Positions 16,938 through 29,191 are shown, counted from the stretch's first letter. The stretch is 64,000 nucleotides of DNA from Actinostola sp. cb2023 (GCA_033675265.1 JAUJYZ010000610.1:79501-143500), one strand, 5' to 3'. Numbers and translations are program-made. The notes: a model not told the origin generated them from the letters alone.

Positions 16938-17942
16938 TCTGCTTTGGGACCACGAAATTCCCTGTGGTCGTTAAGCATTACTTGTTTATCATAACAAATG
17001 TATCGAAGCAACAAATCTCCTGTTTCAGTCAGTATCTATCAGTCATCTTACACGAGACAAGTTTGCTTGTGATTATAATAATGAAAGCGCAATTGCTGTG
17101 GTTCCCCCTTGTGTGTGTTATTTACCTCAACGGACAACTCAAGAAAGATTCAAAACTTTAATAAAGTATTTCTGCGCCTTGCCTATTTCTTTAGCGTTAG
17201 CAGAGAATTGTAGCGAATCGTTGGTTCCCGGAATGTTTTTAAAAATACGGCACAAACAACACATCAGTGTTACTATACTGAGTCGGTAAAGAGTATTTTA
17301 AATTATAAGCATATTGACCATTGACTTTTGCAAAGTTGGTTGGAGTCGATATTCAACTGCGGTTTCTCGATTTCCGGTCCGGTTCAGTCATTCTTATCTG
17401 ACTGTCTTGTCTTGTCGGGAATCCCGAAACGTCGAGTTTGGAATCGAGTTCGAGTTCGAGTTGCGGTTCGAGTTACGGTTCGAGTTATGAATTCGTTGAA
17501 ATTTACTTTGTTAAAATCTCTCTTGTGTATATCGGGCATTTTAAGAAACGTTTTGTACTCGAAAAATAAAAATTGTGTGAACCTGCAAATAAATAGGTAC
17601 ATCAAGAACTACACTGAAGGCAGGTAATAGACCGTCTGTATATGTAGGTTAGAATACGCGTATCTTCGTTTTCATAAGTGAAAAGGAGAAAGGAAAACCC
17701 TCAGTACTGACAATGCATTCCTGAAATTTCTGTGCGCTTCGACAAAATATACCCTGCGAGCAGAGGTTTTTTTCTCGTCGTTTCCTGGGCGAGTAGAAAA
17801 AAAAAGGGGTTATGATCTTTTGCGAAACGAAATGATGCGATACGATGCGAAACGATGCGATATATGTTATTGCCGTTGGAGCGAAGCTTAGCTAGAGATG
17901 GCTTATATAGTCTATATATTAAAACGTATCACGTATATAGCT
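16938..17942. other. Intergenic with TCGAGT hexamer tract
   Basis: No gene is supported. A short tract of TCGAGT/TTCGAG hexamers lies at 17437-17489, and its surroundings (GAATTCGTTGAAATTTACTT) recur inverted at 22310-22500. A run of GATGCGA(A/T)ACG-type repeats occurs near 17830-17862. Confidence 0.5.
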
Positions 17943-18173
17943 AATTGCATAATCGTTGTCGAGTCAAAAATCATAAATCAAAGAAGCTGAGACCGCAAGG
18001 AAGGATGGGAAATTAGTTCATGAGCGACATTACATACAGATATATTCAATGTTCTCGTAGTTTTGAAGGTATATGAGCTATTTAACTAAGATCCTACAAG
18101 TCTTGATAAAAAGGTCGATAATTTGACGGTGTTATTTGAGAGTTTTAATTTCCCAGAATTCCATTTGGTCATA
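17943..18173. mobile_element. MITE R1 copy B (inverted, uninterrupted)
   Basis: Starts AATTGCATAATCGTTGTCGA and ends TCCATTTGGTCATA. It is the reverse complement of 11990-12216 plus the R1 right end, and so shows the sequence that BEL-2 interrupted in copy A. The opposite terminus is missing or truncated. Confidence 0.75.
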
Positions 18174-18191
18174 AAACATATTTTTAGGGGT

Positions 18192-18373
18192 TGAACGACG
18201 GACCGCGGAACGGCGGAACAGGCGGAACTCCCGGAACCTGCGGAACACCCTCAAAATATCATTTTTGGAGCATTTGTAACAGAAAAAGACGTCTATAACC
18301 ATTCAGAATAGTTTTCTGTGCACTATGGTGGCAATTCACTCTCATTTTCGTAATATAAGAGCCTAACTAACCG
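18192..18373 (+). repeat. Inverted repeat arm with GGAAC-rich block, left
   Basis: GAACGACGGACCGCGGAACG followed by further CGGAAC units, then TCAAAATATCATTTTTGGAGC. Its reverse complement is at 21336-21470. The left arm has about 45 extra bases (about 18311-18358) before the shared end GCCTAACTAAC. Confidence 0.8.
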
Positions 18374-18652
18374 TTTATAATATTTAATGTGACGATAAAC
18401 TGTCCAGATATTCCATGTTATAATTCATGAGTTGGTCGATTGGTGCATGGCTTTGACTCATATAAGAACTACACTGTTAGTAATACTTTCTTTTTAGTTA
18501 AACAGATCTTGGCAAGCATAAATATTACTGAAGCTTAATCAGTAATAATAATAATAATTCACTTCTATAGCGCACACCTCCACTAATTGCCCGTGGCGCT
18601 TTACATTGATACGAAAATAGAAAATGCTAAAATAATAAAAATCATATTTATA

Positions 18653-18955
18653 TACACCTAATTGCAGAAAGGTTGTCCACCTCGGAAAAGCACATTTACA
18701 CATTTGCACATTTACACATTTGCACATTTGCACATTCGCAACATCACGTGTATATTTGTTTTGCGCAAGTGGAACCCAGAGTCAATAGATTCAGTAGAAG
18801 TATACTGCCATAAGAATGCCGCGGTCTTATACAGAACATTTCAGGTGGATAGTTGTATTTCAGCGCTTGTAAAAGTGCAAATGTGTAAATGTGCAAATGT
18901 GTAAATGTGTAAATGTGCTTTTCCGAGGTGGACAACCTTTCTGCAATTAGGTGTA
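18653..18955. mobile_element. MITE with TACACC-type ends and ACATTT-ladder arms
   Basis: Ends TACACCTAATTGCAGAAAGG and the reverse complement, flanked by TA on both sides. The subterminal arms are tandem CACATTTGCA/CACATTTACA units that also pair with each other. The centre is unrelated to its terminal relatives. Confidence 0.8.
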
Positions 18956-20298
18956 TATACCAACTGAACAGTGAAACCTGAATCAATATTTTTGGTTTAT
19001 CATGATCTCAATTTTATTAATTTTAGGAGTTAAAACTCCTTACAACCGTGTCATGGAGTAGAAATCATGTCGATTTAATTTCAGATAGCTACATTTTAAT
19101 CACCTTAGGCCTAGTTCAAACGCAGTGCTAATCATGAGCCGTTCTCATTTCAAACAATAGATAATGAGGCGGCTTCTTTTGAATGAGTTTTTGCCGGGAA
19201 AGTACGGTGTTTGAAATAGGCCTTTATACTAAAGATTAATCTTCTTTTTTAACTCAACTGTAAATTTCATCAGTTGGTTGTCCTTTTGTCGCATCCGCTT
19301 ACTAACACTGCCAGTTCTCTAGATATCACTTTTGTTAAAATGATAACTTTCACGCACGCCGGTTGCTATGGTTTCCAGCAATGGAATATCTAGACTTCAG
19401 TCAGTTGGACATTTTGTGTTAATTAAAATTGCATTAGATGCATTGAAGTCTATCCTTACAGACCTTTGTAACGACTTGGTACCGTCCCGCTAATTCCCCA
19501 AAGCTCACTATAGTTGTTTCAACTTTATCTATAGCAACTCAACATACATAGCAACTCAACATATAATTCATACATGACGGTTTACCAATCGTCCCTCCAG
19601 ACATAAGGGAACACGAGTTCTGTCGAGAGAAAACGATCATCGAGGACATCGGGCATGCATTACCTAGTAACTAATGTGAACATGTTTTCATAAGTCGGGA
19701 AGAATCTGATACAATCCGTGGAAACACCACAATTTCCGATCGTCTGCGATGTTTCCCACCGCATACATGTATGGGCAAAGTTTAGAATATGATTGAATCG
19801 GTTTTCTTTGTTCTCCGTAGGGTATTATATCCCATATTCTAAACCTCATTAATAATTCATGAGCAATTGATCCAACCAGGTTGGTTGAATCGGTCACATG
19901 CATGGATCTGTATACCCCAATACAGACACTGATGAATAAAACATCAATGCTGTATCAGTGATACAGACCTAATGAATAAAACATTAAAGCACTAATGTTT
20001 TATTCATCAGTATCCACAGGTCATGCAAAGGTCTCATTTACTCGTATCATTGACCTTTGCATAGCACCGACACCAAGTTAAGAATATCCTTACGGCTTCC
20101 TACTTACGAATACAAAATGCTCTCTCCAATGTGGGATGAGTTTAGGTGTATCCTGCGCATGACAGTGACGTCAAAAGTACCTTTTCAAGAAAGTTCTGTA
20201 ATTTTCTTGTGTTATTTGCTTAGATTTCGTGTAATACTGTTTTAAATGAAGGTAAATTGGGATGGAGGTTTAGAAGCCATTTACAGCATTCGCGTCCG
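18956..20298. other. Intergenic, no gene seen
   Basis: Small inverted pairs occur: GATGAATAAAACAT / ATGTTTTATTCATC at 19930-20010 and GTTTAGAATATG / CATATTCTAAAC at 19780-19845. No coding frame is convincing. Confidence 0.45.
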
Positions 20299-20359
20299 TG
20301 TTGTATCGGAAATATAGATCCTCGCCTACGGCTCGGATCTATATCTACCGATACAACAC
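20299..20359. repeat. Hairpin with CTCGCCTACGGCTCG centre
   Basis: GTGTTGTATCGG and ATATAGATCC pair with GGATCTATAT and CCGATACAACAC around the same centre as the MITE at 2189-2352. Confidence 0.7.
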
Positions 20360-20511
20360 GGCCACTCATGCAGTAAATATCACTTAAAGGCCACAAAGCA
20401 CTACTAAACTACTATGAAAAAATAGAGAAATCAATAGCTGTTAAAAATAACCTGAAAATCCATTTCCACCTGACAAAATTTGGTAAACTAAAAGAAGCGA
20501 TGTTAGTGTAA

Positions 20512-20659
20512 TAGAGTGCAATTTAGAAAAGCTTGAAAACTAAATAACTAATTAGTACTAAATAGCACTAATGAAACAATAGAAAACAATAGAAATAGCG
20601 CGGCTATTTAGTACTATTTAAAATTAGCACTATTTCACACTTTTCTAAATTGCACTCTA
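20512..20659. mobile_element. MITE with GAGTGCAATTTAGAAAAG ends, copy 1
   Basis: Flanked by TA, with terminal inverted repeats GAGTGCAATTTAGAAAAG. The interior contains AATAGTACTAAATAG-type repeats. An inverted relative is at 61604-61748. Confidence 0.75.
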
Positions 20660-20707
20660 TTGATAATGTTGTATAATACAGCCCTTTGCAAAAATTCTAG
20701 CACTCAA

Positions 20708-20935
20708 GTGATATCAATATATCAATATATCGGGTGCATTATGGGTAATGCTATTTTAGAGTTTTCCTACAAAATATGCATCAGATACTTACAAACAACA
20801 AACTTAAGACTAAAACGAACATTATGCTAAATATATCCACCAACTTTGCTAGTGTCAAACCACTTTAAGGGGAATTTTTGATTATTTAATTACCCATAAT
20901 GCACTTGATATATTGATATACTGATATACTTGGTC
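20708..20935. mobile_element. Palindromic element with GTGCATTATGGGTAAT arms
   Basis: TATCAATATATCGGGTGCATTATGGGTAAT-type left arm (20712-20748) is mirrored by ATTACCCATAATGCACTTGA and TATATTGATA at 20889-20930. Confidence 0.6.
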
Positions 20936-21129
20936 GCGACAGAATGTTTGCAAAAGGCTGTATATATAGTGAATATATAGTAATGTTGTATATAATCAGA
21001 ACATATAGTATGAAAATATAGTCAAGTGTAATTATGTATCTTTGTGAAATACAGAATAAATTTATTTCATTTAAAAAAACCCTGCTCATTACGAATTCAA
21101 GTTTATAACCGAGTTATAAACCCAGTACA

Positions 21130-21162
21130 GTCAGGAGCCCATTACTGTAATGGGCTCCTGAC
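21130..21162. repeat. Perfect 33-base palindrome
   Basis: GTCAGGAGCCCATTAC and its exact reverse complement with a single central base. Part of it (GTCAGGAGCCCATTAC) recurs near 32641. Confidence 0.8.
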
Positions 21163-21335
21163 CCAGTTTATATCCAGATATATAAACCTCGTTCTATGCC
21201 GCTTTCCCAGTTTTCCCGCTCATCTATATGTGGGCATTAGACTTAGCAATTTTAGACTTTGCGAATTTTGAAGAAAAAAAATATTTTGATAAATTGAATC
21301 GAGAATTGAACACAGAGGAAATGACGTCACCAAAT

Positions 21336-21470
21336 GTTAGTTAGGCTCAAACTATTCTGAATGGTTATAGACGTCTTTTTCTGTTACAAATGCTCCAAAA
21401 ATGATATTTTGAGGGTGTTCCGCAGATTCCGGGAGTTCCGCCTGTTCCGCCGTTCCGCGGTCCGTCGTTC
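21336..21470 (-). repeat. Inverted repeat arm with GTTCCG block, right
   Basis: Reverse complement of 18192-18373, lacking about 45 internal bases. Together they bracket about 3.1 kb. Confidence 0.8.
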
Positions 21471-21964
21471 TGCACTTTACTAACACCCTATTTTTAGCAT
21501 ATTTTTACAGTCTCAAATAATAAATTGTTATCATGATATGTCTAAAACTCCCCTAACTGACACTTCTCTCGTGTTCTGATCAGTCCCCGCGTGCTATAAA
21601 TCTGCACATAGCACGCGTGCTCGTTTTCTATTTCTTCATTACGTTTACTTATTAACTTAAAAACACTCATTGAACAGTGGCGTACACACATTACATCAAG
21701 CATTAATATTTGTTGCGATAATCATGCATTTCACGTGATCCGTGCATAATGTGTTCATTACCTACGGGTCCTACGGCAAGATACATAGAAAGTCGAAATT
21801 ATTGCTCGATATTCGTAAATTTCATGTTCTAAGATGGGAGCCTCGTTGAAGTTGTCTTTCATTGCGTTTTTTAGTTTTATTAAAACTCGAGATTTGTTCG
21901 GAGCATAGAATAATTTTAAAGCATGGCTAAAACTGTGGGTTTTCCCTGTGCCCTGTGTCACGTA

Positions 21965-22249
21965 TTACAGTGCGACTACACTAACCAAGGCCAACCAAAC
22001 AAATTTTGAATCAAATTTTCTAATCACATTTATAACGCTGAATAACAGTATGATGTCGAATTCCGTACAATTTAAACTGTTTCTTGTTCACTCTTGATCA
22101 TATACATACACATTTAAAGTAAAATATATGCTTTTAAAGCGAAAATTTGAAAATTTGTGCAGATTCTATTGTATAAATACTCAATTGTGATTGGATAATT
22201 TGTATGAAAATTTGTTTGGGTGGCCTTGGTTGGTGTAGTCACACTGTAA
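21965..22249. mobile_element. MITE with TTACAGTG ends
   Basis: Terminal inverted repeats of about 40 bases start TTACAGTGCGACTACACTAA and contain CCAAGGCCAACC. The element is about 285 bp and non-coding. Confidence 0.75.
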
Positions 22250-22383
22250 AGGCTACGCATCTCACCTTCATATAGTATAGTTGATATATATTAATTTCAG
22301 TTCACGAAGTAAATTTCAACGAATTCACGAAAAGTTTTGTCGAAGAACGAATAAACCCTGGGATCCAGGGTCGGACTAGGACG

Positions 22384-22495
22384 AACCATAACTCGAACTA
22401 TAACTCGAACCGTAACTCGAACTCGAACTCGAACTCGAACTCGAACTCGAACTCGAACTCGAACTCGAACTCGAACTCGAACTCGATTCCAAACT
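22384..22495. repeat. (CGAACT)n hexamer array
   Basis: About 18 CGAACT/CGAACC hexamers. The long open frames across it (Arg-Val on the minus strand) are a by-product of the repeat. Confidence 0.9.
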
Positions 22496-22499
22496 CGAT

Positions 22500-23335
22500 C
22501 ATTCATCACTCCCGGATAAGTGGTGGTACTTGACTGCAGCATATGGGTATTTTGTCTGCGCATGCGCCAACACAGCATTGACCAGTGACGTCTGAACCAT
22601 TTTACAGCTCGATAGCTCATTTTAAGGATATTTTGTAGGAGATCTACGCGTTTCTAAAGTTTAAACGTCATGAAAATTTACTCATTTTTAAAGACGATAA
22701 ACACTTCTTCCCCTGGGTATATCTTTGGCTGCTGTTATTTCTTTTGATGGCGAGATATTTTACATTGAAATGCGACTGTGGTGTTTGGAGTTGGATGTTC
22801 AGCGTTAATTATTTCTACAATCAAGTATTCTACAGCACTGGATTAACGCTTGGTAATTGTGATGAAAGTAAACTTTTAGAATTTTAATGAAATGGTCTTT
22901 CAAGTGGAAGCGATTTCGAACTATGGCCCGGCCCGGTGAATATGTAGAAGTATTCAATTTAGGTCGAACTTTAACGAGATATTTCTTGAAATTTTTACCG
23001 ACCCCCAAGTTGGAGATAATTATCACAGCATTCATTCCTCTATATAATTTCAGTTTTTATAGAGAATGGGGCTTCAAAAAATGTATAGCTGTCAGATTTA
23101 ATAGATTCTTCTCACCCTATACTCGGTGTAATGGCGGAATTGATGTTTTTGTGTTACTTCTCGAAGCCATGGTTTTATCATATCGTTTCGTCTATTTCCT
23201 TATTCTAAGTCTTTGAAAGTATAAATGAGAGAACAGACTTTGCAGAAAAATTAGTTGTTAAGAAAATTAAAACTTGTTTCCACTGTTTTGCATTGCAATA
23301 GTTTTGCTTACCATTTACGGGACTCGCGACGAGCA
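22500..23335. other. Intergenic; diverged relative of the 279-bp repeat
   Basis: Around 22890-23100 the DNA resembles the repeat at 23336-23614 (TTTTTACCGACCCCCAAG, GGCTTCAAAAAATG), but strongly diverged. No gene is supported. Confidence 0.4.
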
Positions 23336-23614
23336 GAAATGTGGACTCCAAGCATTCAAGTCAAATTATCTTTCGATTTCTACCGACCCCCAAGCTGCTT
23401 AATGTTACGGAGGCGAAGATTATTCAATAATCATTCCATTCATCACAATAAATGACTTTCAAAAAATGCGTAGCTCCTGCTATGAATGTTCAAAGTGCAT
23501 GTATACGGCGAAGACGGCAGCCATTGTCAGTTTAGCTCGTCATGTCTGGACCTCCCTCACCTTGCAATATGCAACTCATAATACATCGTAAATACTGGTT
23601 ATGACAACTGCAGC
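23336..23614 (+). repeat. 279-bp dispersed repeat, copy 1
   Basis: GAAATGTGGACTCC...GACAACTGCAGC. A same-strand copy of equal length lies at 31516-31794, and I noticed only two or three differences. Confidence 0.85.
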
Positions 23615-23760
23615 TTATATGAGTTGAGTTGAGTTCATTCATTATTATAGTTCTTATATGAGTTGAGTTGAGTTCATTTGATTTGCTTTTGACTTTGAGT
23701 TCATTTGATTCCCTTTTAACTTTGAGTTCAATTGATTTGCTTTTGATGAGTTCGTGTAAA
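23615..23760. repeat. TGAGTTGAGTTCATT-type low-complexity repeat
   Basis: Imperfect tandem copies of GAGTTCATTTGATTTGCTTTTGA and GAGTTGAGTT fill this stretch. Confidence 0.6.
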
Positions 23761-23803
23761 GGCCCTTTCGAAAACGCTCAACATCTTTTAAAGTGGGCCT
23801 ACA

Positions 23804-24024
23804 TAGCCTGCGTAGCAAGCGTTTCTTTTGGGGGAAATTGAAGGGCGAAAATGTTGTTTTCGATACGAAAATTCCGTTTTGGCCGCGCGAAAACTTTTTG
23901 CACTCGTCTTAGGTTTCGCGCGGCCAAAACTGAAACACAGCTATCCCAAAACAACTTTTTCGTATCAAAAACAACTTTTTCGCCTTTTAATTTCCACCAA
24001 AAGAAACGCTTGCTACGCAGGCTA
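23804..24024. mobile_element. MITE with GCCTGCGTAGCAAGCG ends
   Basis: TAGCCTGCGTAGCAAGCG at one end and its reverse complement at the other. Inner arms GGCCGCGCGAAA / TTTCGCGCGGCC and CTTTTTCG/CGAAAA repeats also pair. A fragment of the same end (GCCTGCCTACGCAGGC) occurs at 27345. Confidence 0.75.
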
Positions 24025-26557
24025 GGGCCTACACGAATCGGCGTATGCGTTTGTATGTGAGAGCGTATTTAAGAGGAACTGATGGATGGCTTGCCTTGGA
24101 TACAGCATAATTTCTCTTCTGCACAGGTTAACTGCTTCTTTCACTTCTAGTCGTCGAATACGATGACTTAGCACTATCTCAGTATCTGCCCTGAGCGAGC
24201 TCCCTGAGCGAACAATGCTTCGGATTAAGTTCGATATACGCTCGGAAACTATTTCACACGTTTGAGCGACCGTTTGAGCGATGCTTGAGCGAATCATACT
24301 TTCGGATTTAGTTCGATAGGCGTTCGGAAACTATTCTATCCGTTTTTGGCGACCATGAATATGCAACCTCAAGTGACCTCAAGTACGTTTAAAGACGTAC
24401 CATATACGTACCAGAGTCGAAGAGTCGGAGATCTTTATCGATGTTCACCGACACAAATAGTCTCCCTCGTCACGCAACTGTCATTGTCATAATGCCCGAC
24501 TATACGCTCATTGAGCGTCTTCTTCTGTCAGTAGATCCCTAAAATCTAAGGACGTTTTGACTTCGATTGTATTTTTGCCGTTTACTGACCTGTTTTGAGC
24601 GTGGAAATTCTGTTTTAAATAGCGCTACGCGGCGGTTCTAAAATTAGGTCGCGTAATAAATGTATGACTCAGACAAGGATCATACAACTGTCATCGTACT
24701 GAAAAGAACACGGATTTTCGAACATTGACCTTGCAGCTCGCCTTCACTTTGATGTAGTTTTGAAGTACGATTTTTACGATTCCTTTTCCTTCTGAATTTT
24801 TCAAACGTGGAATAAAATAAACATCCATCGTGAGTTATTGAAAATAACTCGACTGGCTCGACTGTTTGCATGACTTCTGTACATATAGCTTTCTGTCAAT
24901 AGATGTAGTTATACATCGCTGGTCGTGAGTTTAATTATAAATACTCAAGGACATAACTGTACACGTACTATTACAATTAGCAACAAACATGAACGAGGTC
25001 ATGATAGTTTTTGAGTTCATTTCATTTGCTTTTCAGTCTCGACTGTTTGCATGACTTCTGTACATATAGCTTTCTGTCAATAGATGTAGTTACATCGCTG
25101 GACGTGAGTTTAATTATAACAAGATGATTTGTTCTCTCTCGATCCAGCACGAGCTTCTAGTCCTTCTACCACTTCTAGTCCGCGTCGAACGATGAACTAG
25201 TATCCTGACTTTTAATAGCTTGAAGATCTACAGCTGCTTTCAAAACTAAGATTCAAGTCTACTTGAGTCCTGTGTGTGGTTTGTTTTCCCTTATCTGCTG
25301 AGAAATCTTGAAACTCGATACGATCAAATACATCGCATTCTTTCTTCATTCTTCGCATTTTTTCTTCATTCCGTGACCATGAAAAAAACAACAACAAGAA
25401 AGCCCATTTTATAACTCGGGCTTCCTTCGGAAGGGCCCGAGTAATTACGGTATGTCGTGCCTTACTGCCTGTAACACGGCTTTGAAAATAAAGGCGATAT
25501 TTGATATACCCCATACGCCTCCATGGATAACGACAGGAAGCCCAAGCTGTGGTTTTGTGGAGAATATCGTAAAAATATTTTCTCCTGTAAATACTGTAAT
25601 AAAAGACTTGAAACTGTGGTAGTGTCTTGTGGTCTTTATTTACTATCCCTATGCTCACCGACCCATATATACATATAGTCTCCCTCGTCACACAACCGTC
25701 AGTCATTGTCAGGTCCCTCCTCACGCAACTGACATTGTCCTTGTCATAATTGCTCACCATGACAACCACTTGTCTTGCGTAAGGAGCATAATTATTGAAG
25801 CATGCGGCGGCCAATTTGAACTTGAGGTACTTTTGAAACCATGAAGGAGTCGGAAGATAAACCCGCGTCGCGATATGTCTTTTACTGATCTGACAATCTT
25901 GAAATTAATCACACAGGACCACCAATATGTCTTCTTTCTTTTCCCACTGGTCGAACACTAAATAGTTTATTTACGATGGGATTCGTCTTTATGAGACGAC
26001 CTGTATAAATTACCACAGTAAAACAAGCCACAATTACCAATGTTCAGGGTGTTCGCGATATTACTTTCAAGCGATTATTTGGGATAATTCACACAGTAAA
26101 TTGTAGATCAACCCTTCAAGTACTAATTTCCACTGGTCGAATACAGAAAGCCAAAAGTTTTGAGTCCAAAAAATGATCAAATTTACAACCATTATTGAAA
26201 TTTTGGACAATTTCTTTGTTTCAATCACTTGTATTCAATTAGAGATTTGAATTTGCCGGGCAAACTCGAACAATAAGTTTCCGGATGTGACGCGCCATTC
26301 TGCCCGATCGGAAGACATCAGTCCATAGGCGATAGGCTATAGGTCGTTCCAAGACCGAATTGCAGTATGGTAACAGCTTGAATGTCGTGGATGCCAGAGA
26401 AAATTCGTTCAAAATTTGTCTTGGAATGATTGAATTCAAATAGTTACGATCATACAGCTTTTCATACAGGAAGTGCTATCTTTGGCTATTCAAGCTATTA
26501 CCATAATGCAGTTCGGTCTTGGAACGACGTATAACCTATTGCCTATGCATCAATCAA
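24025..26557. other. Intergenic with local duplications
   Basis: A direct duplication joins 24854-24942 and 25040-25120 (CTCGACTGTTTGCATGACTT...GTGAGTTTAATTATA). GAGCGA-rich imperfect repeats lie at 24195-24330. A hairpin ACTCGGGCTTCC/GGAAGGGCCCGAGT at 25414-25442 resembles one at 34326-34353. A 200-codon minus frame at 25212-25814 has no recognisable domain and crosses that hairpin, so I do not call it. Confidence 0.5.
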
Positions 26558-26599
26558 CCCCCCCCCCCCCCCCCTTCCCCCCCCCCCCCCCCCCCCCCC
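26558..26599. repeat. Poly-C tract
   Basis: Around 40 C residues interrupted by TT. Length in the assembly is unreliable, and the strand could form i-motif/G4 structures. Confidence 0.85.
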
Positions 26600-27951
26600 G
26601 GGCATACCCCAGAGATTTGTAAGGACCTGTGTCCCAGGGGCGGGGATTTTGTACAACAACGTGTTGCCCCGGGGGTGGGGGGCGTTGATAACTTGACTGA
26701 GCGTATACATGTCAAACTTATGCTATACAAAAGATCATTGTTTCACATATGCAGATGAGGCGAGTCTTGTTACGGCGAAAAACAGCATGATTTTGATACA
26801 TTTTTGCTTTTTACTGCATTGTTAAAATAAAAACCAAAAACCTACCAGCAGAATATAAAAGACGAATATGTAAGGAATGAATAAGCTGGCAATTCAAGCA
26901 GAAATAAATATGTTTGACCGCGGCATTTTCCGTTTCTTCAAAATCGATCGAACTGAAATCTCTGAAGAGATATAGGAGAGCGTGACATACGCTGCACACA
27001 AAATCCCTCTGAATCGCTTGGGAATTGTGTATGCAATCAAAAACCTACCGCCAGATTCTAATGCTCTGTAATGTTATGACCCGAGATAAGATAATGACAG
27101 CCGGAATGACAGTTGTAGCTTTTGTCACTTTAGAGTTGGTACCTTTTAGGGGTAAAAATTATGTGTTGCCACCACCACATAAATTGTGTGATAATTGTGC
27201 TATGTTGCTCATGTGATGATTTTTGCATCATAATATCAGATGATAATTCTGACTCAAGACACTCATGGTTGCTTATATACCTTAGGAACAAATAAGATCT
27301 GACCTTTTGGAACTAAGGTAGTTTAATTGAACCACCCTTTTTCCTAGAGCCTGCCTACGCAGGCTATAACCGGATATACCCCTAGTGTAATCAGTCTTAA
27401 TTGACCCAGTAGTGGAGATTTGATGTTCTGAACTCTCTGACAGATGTTGATCGAAACATAAATTTCTATTTTTTGCACCATGCAGCCATGCTTCACAGAT
27501 CTGGGAGGTTGTAAATAGATACTTTTACAGTTGTAAATGTTGTTACTACTTTAACCACCACTGGTACACACCCTACAGTTAATTACATATATAATTTATG
27601 CACTTTCTTTTAATATTTGCTAATATAGTAAACAGTGACATTCATTTAGCTTACATTGTTTGTTTTCATTTCCTGTAATATGTGTGCAGAACCAAATAAA
27701 AACTCTAAAAAATATGATTTATATTTTTTTTTAATGCCAAAACTTACAATGTACTTGTAAGGTACCGTAATACCAAGCTAATGCTTTCATTAATTTATGA
27801 AATGGCTCAGGATTCTGTTGAATGTTGAGTAATAATCACTGGATTTCTTGTAACACTCTTGCTTTTCTTGCAGCCATGTATGTAATACTATTTTTAAATA
27901 GTATTTCTTGTACATTATATAATTTATTTATTTATTTTTGTAATTAGTAAT
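26600..27951. other. Intergenic, no gene seen
   Basis: Only short frames. A 16-base palindrome GCCTGCCTACGCAGGC occurs near 27345. Confidence 0.45.
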
Positions 27952-28092
27952 GGTAATAGAACTGAGTGGAGTGCAATTTGGTCTGAAATCATACGAGTGA
28001 TTACAAAATTGCACGACCGCGTAGCGGGAGTGCAATTTGTTATCACGAGTATGATTTCAGACCAAAATTGCACGACACGAAGTTCAATTACC
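27952..28092. mobile_element. Palindromic MITE with GTGCAATTTGGTCTGAAATC arms
   Basis: GGTAATAGAACT, GTGCAATTTGGTCTGAAATC and GTGAT pair with GATTTCAGACC, AATTGCAC and AGTTCAATTACC around a centre GACCGCGTAGCGGGA. Confidence 0.7.
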
Positions 28093-28093
28093 T

Positions 28094-28391
28094 ATTAATC
28101 ATATTCATTTTGAAATCTTTTCAAATACACTCGTTATATTTAGGTGGTAAGTTGCAATAATAAGAATAATTTTGATGCCTAAAATACAACTCTTTCATTC
28201 TAAATTACGAATTACTTTTTATGAAGAATCGTTTGAATTTAATAAAATTAGAGTTTCTGTGCGAAAATATTAAAAAAAAAAAATTGGTGCAATTAATGAT
28301 CCAAAATAGTGCAATTAATGATTTAATCGCACCATTTTTAGCCAATCAGATTGCAGGATTTACTAGTGATTTCAAAATGAATATGATTAGT
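28094..28391. mobile_element. Element bounded by CATATTCATTTTGAAATC inverted repeats
   Basis: ATTAATCATATTCATTTTGA at the left is mirrored at 28368-28391. It abuts the previous palindrome. The interior is A/T-rich with repeated GTGCAATTAATGAT. Confidence 0.5.
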
Positions 28392-28507
28392 TATAGTTAT
28401 TGTAATGCGCACTTGATCATTTTATGAAAAGTGCGCAATATAAATTAATAAATTATAATTATAATTATATACTTATATAATTATTGATATCCTGTAGCTT
28501 GACATAT

Positions 28508-28618
28508 GGGCCCGGTTGTTCGAAAGCGTGTTAACGCTAACCCAGGGATAAATTCGCTAACCTAGTGTTAATTCTTAATATTTTACCCTAGGTTAGCTAT
28601 TTTAACCCTGGGTCCTGT
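28508..28618. mobile_element. Hairpin repeat (GGTTGTTCGAAAGCGTG type)
   Basis: GGGCCCGGTTGTTCGAAAGC followed by inverted pairs CTAACCCAGGG / CCCTGGGT and GCTAACCTAG / CTAGGTTAGC. This terminal wording is familiar to me from interspersed palindromic repeats in cnidarian genomes, though that is only from memory. Confidence 0.5.
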
Positions 28619-29104
28619 TCATCAATTTAATTCAATACTCCAAGAGGGCATAAGGGACAGAGCCGAGGGAGTCTCGCTGTATTGCCCTTGGGATATCTTA
28701 ATTTCACTAAATCTATTTTTAGAAACACCAAAAGTGGTGGATGCCAATGGAAACATACTTCCGGTACACATAGACTCTATCAGAGAAGATGTGTAATATT
28801 TGACATTATTTTCTGTGTTATTTAATTCAACTTTTTAATTATCATAACTATCCTCAGAGAAGACCAACTACATGTACATGTATAATCATCCAGGCTTAGA
28901 TTGATCGTCAGAGGTAGCATCCCAAGGAACATTAGGTTATTTGTCAGTTTGTCTTGCATCTTTTCATCCATTGTTCCATTCTCACATGTCAATGTTTAGT
29001 GTGTCTAACATGCTCTTTGGCAGATTAGGGAATGATGGATGTGATATAATTATTGTCTCAAAATATTTCACCAACCATTATGTGACTGCAAGTGCAGTAA
29101 CTGA
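28619..29104. other. Intergenic, no gene seen
   Basis: A weak inverted pair (AATACTCCAAGAGGGCA / TGCCCTTGGGATAT) lies at 28635-28695. Confidence 0.4.
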
Positions 29105-29191
29105 ATAATAAATAATAAATCTGTATAAATTATGAAATCTACAAATAGACTGTTGTAGATTTCATAATTTATTCAGATTTATTCTACATTG
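29105..29191. repeat. Hairpin, AT-rich
   Basis: AAATCTGTATAAATTATGAA / TTCATAATTTATTCAGATTT with GTAGA/TCTAC inner pairs. Confidence 0.65.

Noticed and set aside
22297..22620. 107-codon minus frame with Arg-Val repeats
   Set aside because: Product of the CGAACT hexamer array.
25212..25814. 200-codon minus frame
   Set aside because: No recognised domain; it crosses an ACTCGGGC hairpin and local repeats, and composition changes along its length.
26519..26758. 79-codon frame with a proline run
   Set aside because: The proline stretch is only the poly-C tract.
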